This document shows positions 5,874 to 8,031 of a stretch of 8,031 nt of DNA, one piece after another. This DNA comes from Lysobacterales bacterium UBA5700. GTDB taxonomy: Bacteria; Pseudomonadota; Gammaproteobacteria; Xanthomonadales; Xanthomonadaceae. The notes under the pieces are model-generated. The model was given only the letters and a program-made list of their open reading frames with translations. It ran no database searches and was not told where the DNA came from. Positions within the stretch are counted from its first letter, which is position 1. Every line of letters starts with the position of its first letter. The stretch covers positions 1-8,031 of the forward strand of contig DIHI01000133.1 of assembly GCA_002420085.1 (NCBI GenBank), read 5' to 3'. The position numbers were made by a program, and so were the translations under genes.

Positions 5874-8031
5874 ATGCGGCTTCATCACGACATCGGATTC
5901 ACCCCGCTGGCCTGGGTCAAGCCCGAGCTTGACGAGATCATGCGGCTCGCCCGACGCTCGCTCGAAGACTACTTCGAGAATCAGGCCGACGACAGCGCGA
6001 TGCGCTATTGCGCCAGCCACCTGCATCAGGTGCAGGGCTCGTTGCGCATGCTCGAACTGCGCGGCGCGGCGATGGTTGCAGCGGAAATGGAACGGCTGGC
6101 CGAAGCCCTGATCGACGGTTCGATCGGCGATCGCGACGAAGCCTTCGCCGTGCTGATGCGCGGCATCGTCCAGTTGCCCGATTATCTGGAACGCATCCAG
6201 TCCGGCTTCCGCGACATTCCCCTGGTCTTGCTGCCGCTGATCAACGACCTGCGCCAGGTGCGCGGGGATGTCGGCTTGGCCGAGAGCACGCTGTTTGCAC
6301 CGGATGTGAGCCGGCCGCTGCCCTCGCACGTGCAGGAGGGGGTGGTCAGCCTGCCGCTGGTGGTGCGTCAGAAGCGTCTGAGTGCGGTTGCCGGTGCGAT
6401 CGGTGAAGCCTTGGCCATGCTGGCCCAGCCGGACCAGCGCAGCGTGGCTGCCGAGCAACTGGCCGAGCGGGCTGCCGAGGGCCGCCTGCTGGCGGTGGAC
6501 GACGGATTCCGCAAGCTGTTCTGGGTGATCGAGCGGCTGGCACGGGCGATTTCTGCCGGGGTGATCGATCCATCGTCTGCCATCATCGAGGCATTGGCCG
6601 AGGTCGAACGACCGATCGTCAGCCTGGGTCTGGTCGATCATGAATTGCAGCGACCCGAGCCGCCGTTCGAGGCGGTCCAGCACCTGCTGTACCACGTTGC
6701 TCATGCCCCGCGCGGCGATGCCGGGCTCGACGAGGTGCGACGCTGCTTCGAACTCGACGCCTACCTTCCAGAAGAGCGCGAGATCGAACACGCGCGCAGC
6801 AGCCTGGGCGGCCACAACAAAGCCTTGCTCGGCACCGTCACCGGTGCCATCAAGGAAGACCTACTGCGGGTCAAGGACGCACTCGATCTGCACATGCGCA
6901 ATGTCGGCGCCCCGATCGATGCGCTCGGCAGTCATGTGGTGACCCTGGCCGGAATTGCCGACACCCTGAACATGCTCGATCTGGCCGTTCCCCGCCGTGT
7001 CGTGCTGGAACAGAAGAGCCTGCTGGAAGCGTTGGTCGAAGGACGGCGTCCGGTCGAGGAGTCGGACCTGCTCGATATCGCGGGCGCCCTCCTGTACGTG
7101 GAATCTTCGCTTGACGACCAGGTCATGCGACTCGGCGGCGGTTCGGCCGATGCTGAGACGGCGCCGGATGTCGAGGGCACACCGATCCCAGCCTCCGAGG
7201 CGCGTCAGGTGCTGGATACCCTGGTGCGTGAGGCATTGACCAATTTCGCCCAGGCCCGGCAGTGCTTCGTGGCATTCATCGAGACCGGCTGGGACTGGTC
7301 GCAACTGGCGGACGTGCCGCATCTGCTCGGCGAGGTTTCGGGTGCCTTGCGCATCCTGCAGATCGAGCAGGCGCCGACCTATCTCGATGCCTTGGCGCAG
7401 TTGACCCGCGTGCAACTCATCGAGCGGCATCGGATCCCCGAATCCGCTGAACTGGACGCTCTGGCCGATGCCCTGTCCAGCCTGGAATACTTTCTCGAAG
7501 CCCTGAGCGAACGACGCGGCGGACGAGATCGCATCCTGGAAACCGCCCGTGACAGCCTGGCCGTCCTGGGCATTCACGATGGCCAGGTGGACTTCGATGA
7601 CCTGACAGCGACGATAGGGCACGATCACGCGACATCGGATGCTGATGCCGCTGTAGAGACCGATGGCGATGCCCTCGGGTCGGCGTTGCCATCCACGCCG
7701 GAATCGGTGTTGCCGCCGGAGCTCGACCCGCTCGCGCCCGCGCCCGCGACCGGTGCCACGGTCGAGACAACGCCGGCCGACCCGATCGCCGATGCCATCG
7801 AGGCCATGGATGATCTGCCGGATCGCGTGGCATCGGTCGTCGAAGTCGCGATCGAGACCACGGTCGAAACCACGGTTGAAGCGGCCGTCGAAGCCGCGAT
7901 CGAAGCTGCGGATGAATATCCCGGCGGCGGGCCGATCGTCGAGCCGCCAGCAACCGCCGTTGCCGAACCCGAATCGCAGGTCGAAACCCGTGTCGAGTCG
8001 GTAGTTGAGCCTGTGGCCGAGTCGGTGGCCG
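5874..8031 (+). CDS. chpA: ChpA/PilL hybrid histidine kinase, N-terminal part (cut by the window end)
   Basis: This is the 5' end (719 codons, no stop before the edge) of the large CheA-type kinase that phosphorylates PilG and PilH. Residues 1 to about 330 are a FimL/ChpA-type N-terminal region: LAWVKPELDEIMRLARRSLEDY begins an Hpt-like bundle with H51 in the motif H-Q-V-Q-G-S-L-R-M-L. A second Hpt-like bundle (about 325-400) has Val356 where the His should be, four residues before Gly360. A third (about 440-560) has Gly486 at that position, in GEVSGALRIL, with His483 nearby. From about 580 on, the protein is a disordered-looking acidic linker rich in Ala, Val, Glu, Thr and Pro. The further Hpt domains, kinase core, CheW-like domain and C-terminal receiver expected of the family lie beyond the window. 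I chose the ATG at 5874 because it has a GAGAG seven bases upstream and gives a family-like N-terminus; a GTG at 5832 would add 14 residues. Gene identity is supported by operon position. Confidence 0.93.
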   Translation, partial: MRLHHDIGFTPLAWVKPELDEIMRLARRSLEDYFENQADDSAMRYCASHLHQVQGSLRMLELRGAAMVAAEMERLAEALIDGSIGDRDEAFAVLMRGIVQLPDYLERIQSGFRDIPLVLLPLINDLRQVRGDVGLAESTLFAPDVSRPLPSHVQEGVVSLPLVVRQKRLSAVAGAIGEALAMLAQPDQRSVAAEQLAERAAEGRLLAVDDGFRKLFWVIERLARAISAGVIDPSSAIIEALAEVERPIVSLGLVDHELQRPEPPFEAVQHLLYHVAHAPRGDAGLDEVRRCFELDAYLPEEREIEHARSSLGGHNKALLGTVTGAIKEDLLRVKDALDLHMRNVGAPIDALGSHVVTLAGIADTLNMLDLAVPRRVVLEQKSLLEALVEGRRPVEESDLLDIAGALLYVESSLDDQVMRLGGGSADAETAPDVEGTPIPASEARQVLDTLVREALTNFAQARQCFVAFIETGWDWSQLADVPHLLGEVSGALRILQIEQAPTYLDALAQLTRVQLIERHRIPESAELDALADALSSLEYFLEALSERRGGRDRILETARDSLAVLGIHDGQVDFDDLTATIGHDHATSDADAAVETDGDALGSALPSTPESVLPPELDPLAPAPATGATVETTPADPIADAIEAMDDLPDRVASVVEVAIETTVETTVEAAVEAAIEAADEYPGGGPIVEPPATAVAEPESQVETRVESVVEPVAESVA
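7839..7910 (+). repeat. Degenerate 12-base tandem repeat in chpA linker
   Basis: Six in-frame 12-base units encode (V/I)E followed by two residues, mostly Thr or Ala: VEVA, IETT, VETT, VEAA, VEAA, IEAA. The units differ mainly at synonymous or conservative positions. The repeat lies in the acidic, probably disordered linker of ChpA and may vary in length between strains. Confidence 0.75.
7980..8031 (+). repeat. Second four-residue repeat block in chpA linker, cut by the window end
   Basis: Starting at 7980 the same 12-base periodicity resumes: VETR, VESV, VEPV, AESV, then the window ends. It probably extends further right. It is separated from the first block by a Gly/Pro-rich stretch of about 23 residues. 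Confidence 0.6.

Noticed and set aside
5823..6815. Minus-strand open frame of 330 codons opposite chpA
   Set aside because: The plus frame continues unbroken from 5796 to the window end with ChpA-like content. The antisense frame has no domain.

Overview
The window holds the conserved gammaproteobacterial neighbourhood that carries the type IV pilus chemosensory (Pil-Chp) system. From left to right, tonB and gshB lie on the minus strand. They are followed by an intergenic region of about 395 bases. Then pilG, pilH, pilI, pilJ and the 5' part of chpA (also called pilL) run on the plus strand to the window edge. The same order, tonB3-gshB // pilG-pilH-pilI-pilJ-chpA, is known from Pseudomonas aeruginosa, and similar clusters occur in Xanthomonas relatives. 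The sequence is GC-rich with strong third-position GC, which produces long antisense shadow frames. The protein families together suggest a free-living, pilus-bearing gammaproteobacterium, perhaps near the Xanthomonadales/Lysobacterales or Pseudomonadales. The species cannot be read from this sequence.

Left block (99-1935, minus): gshB encodes glutathione synthetase. It overlaps the start of a tonB-family gene whose product has an N-terminal membrane anchor, a Glu/Ala-rich periplasmic spacer with a short coiled coil, and a C-terminal TonB domain. In P. aeruginosa the equivalent TonB3 has been linked to twitching motility, so this neighbour may belong to the pilus programme functionally.

Central intergenic region (1936-2330): a candidate sigma-70 promoter (TTGACA, 16-base spacer, GATGAT) faces pilG. 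A near-consensus CRP/Vfr/Clp-type half-site pair (TGTGA-N6-TAACA) lies about 60 bases upstream of the predicted transcription start. This is a testable cAMP-CRP input into the operon.

Right block (2331-8031, plus): PilG and PilH are single-domain response regulators, PilI is the CheW-type adaptor, PilJ is the pilus methyl-accepting chemoreceptor, and ChpA is the large hybrid histidine kinase. Spacings are short (10, 7, 40 and 87 bases), as expected of one operon. No pilK (CheR-type methyltransferase) lies between pilJ and chpA, unlike P. aeruginosa. Only the first 719 codons of chpA are present: an N-terminal FimL/ChpA-like phosphotransfer region, two further Hpt-like helical segments that lack a His at the expected position, and an acidic, repetitive Ala/Val/Glu/Pro linker still running at the window edge. 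The kinase core, CheW-like domain and receiver lie outside.

I did not find an undescribed system. The window is a recognisable Pil-Chp locus. The most interesting details are the CRP-like site, the missing pilK, the degenerate Hpt positions in ChpA, and the 12-base tandem repeats in its linker.
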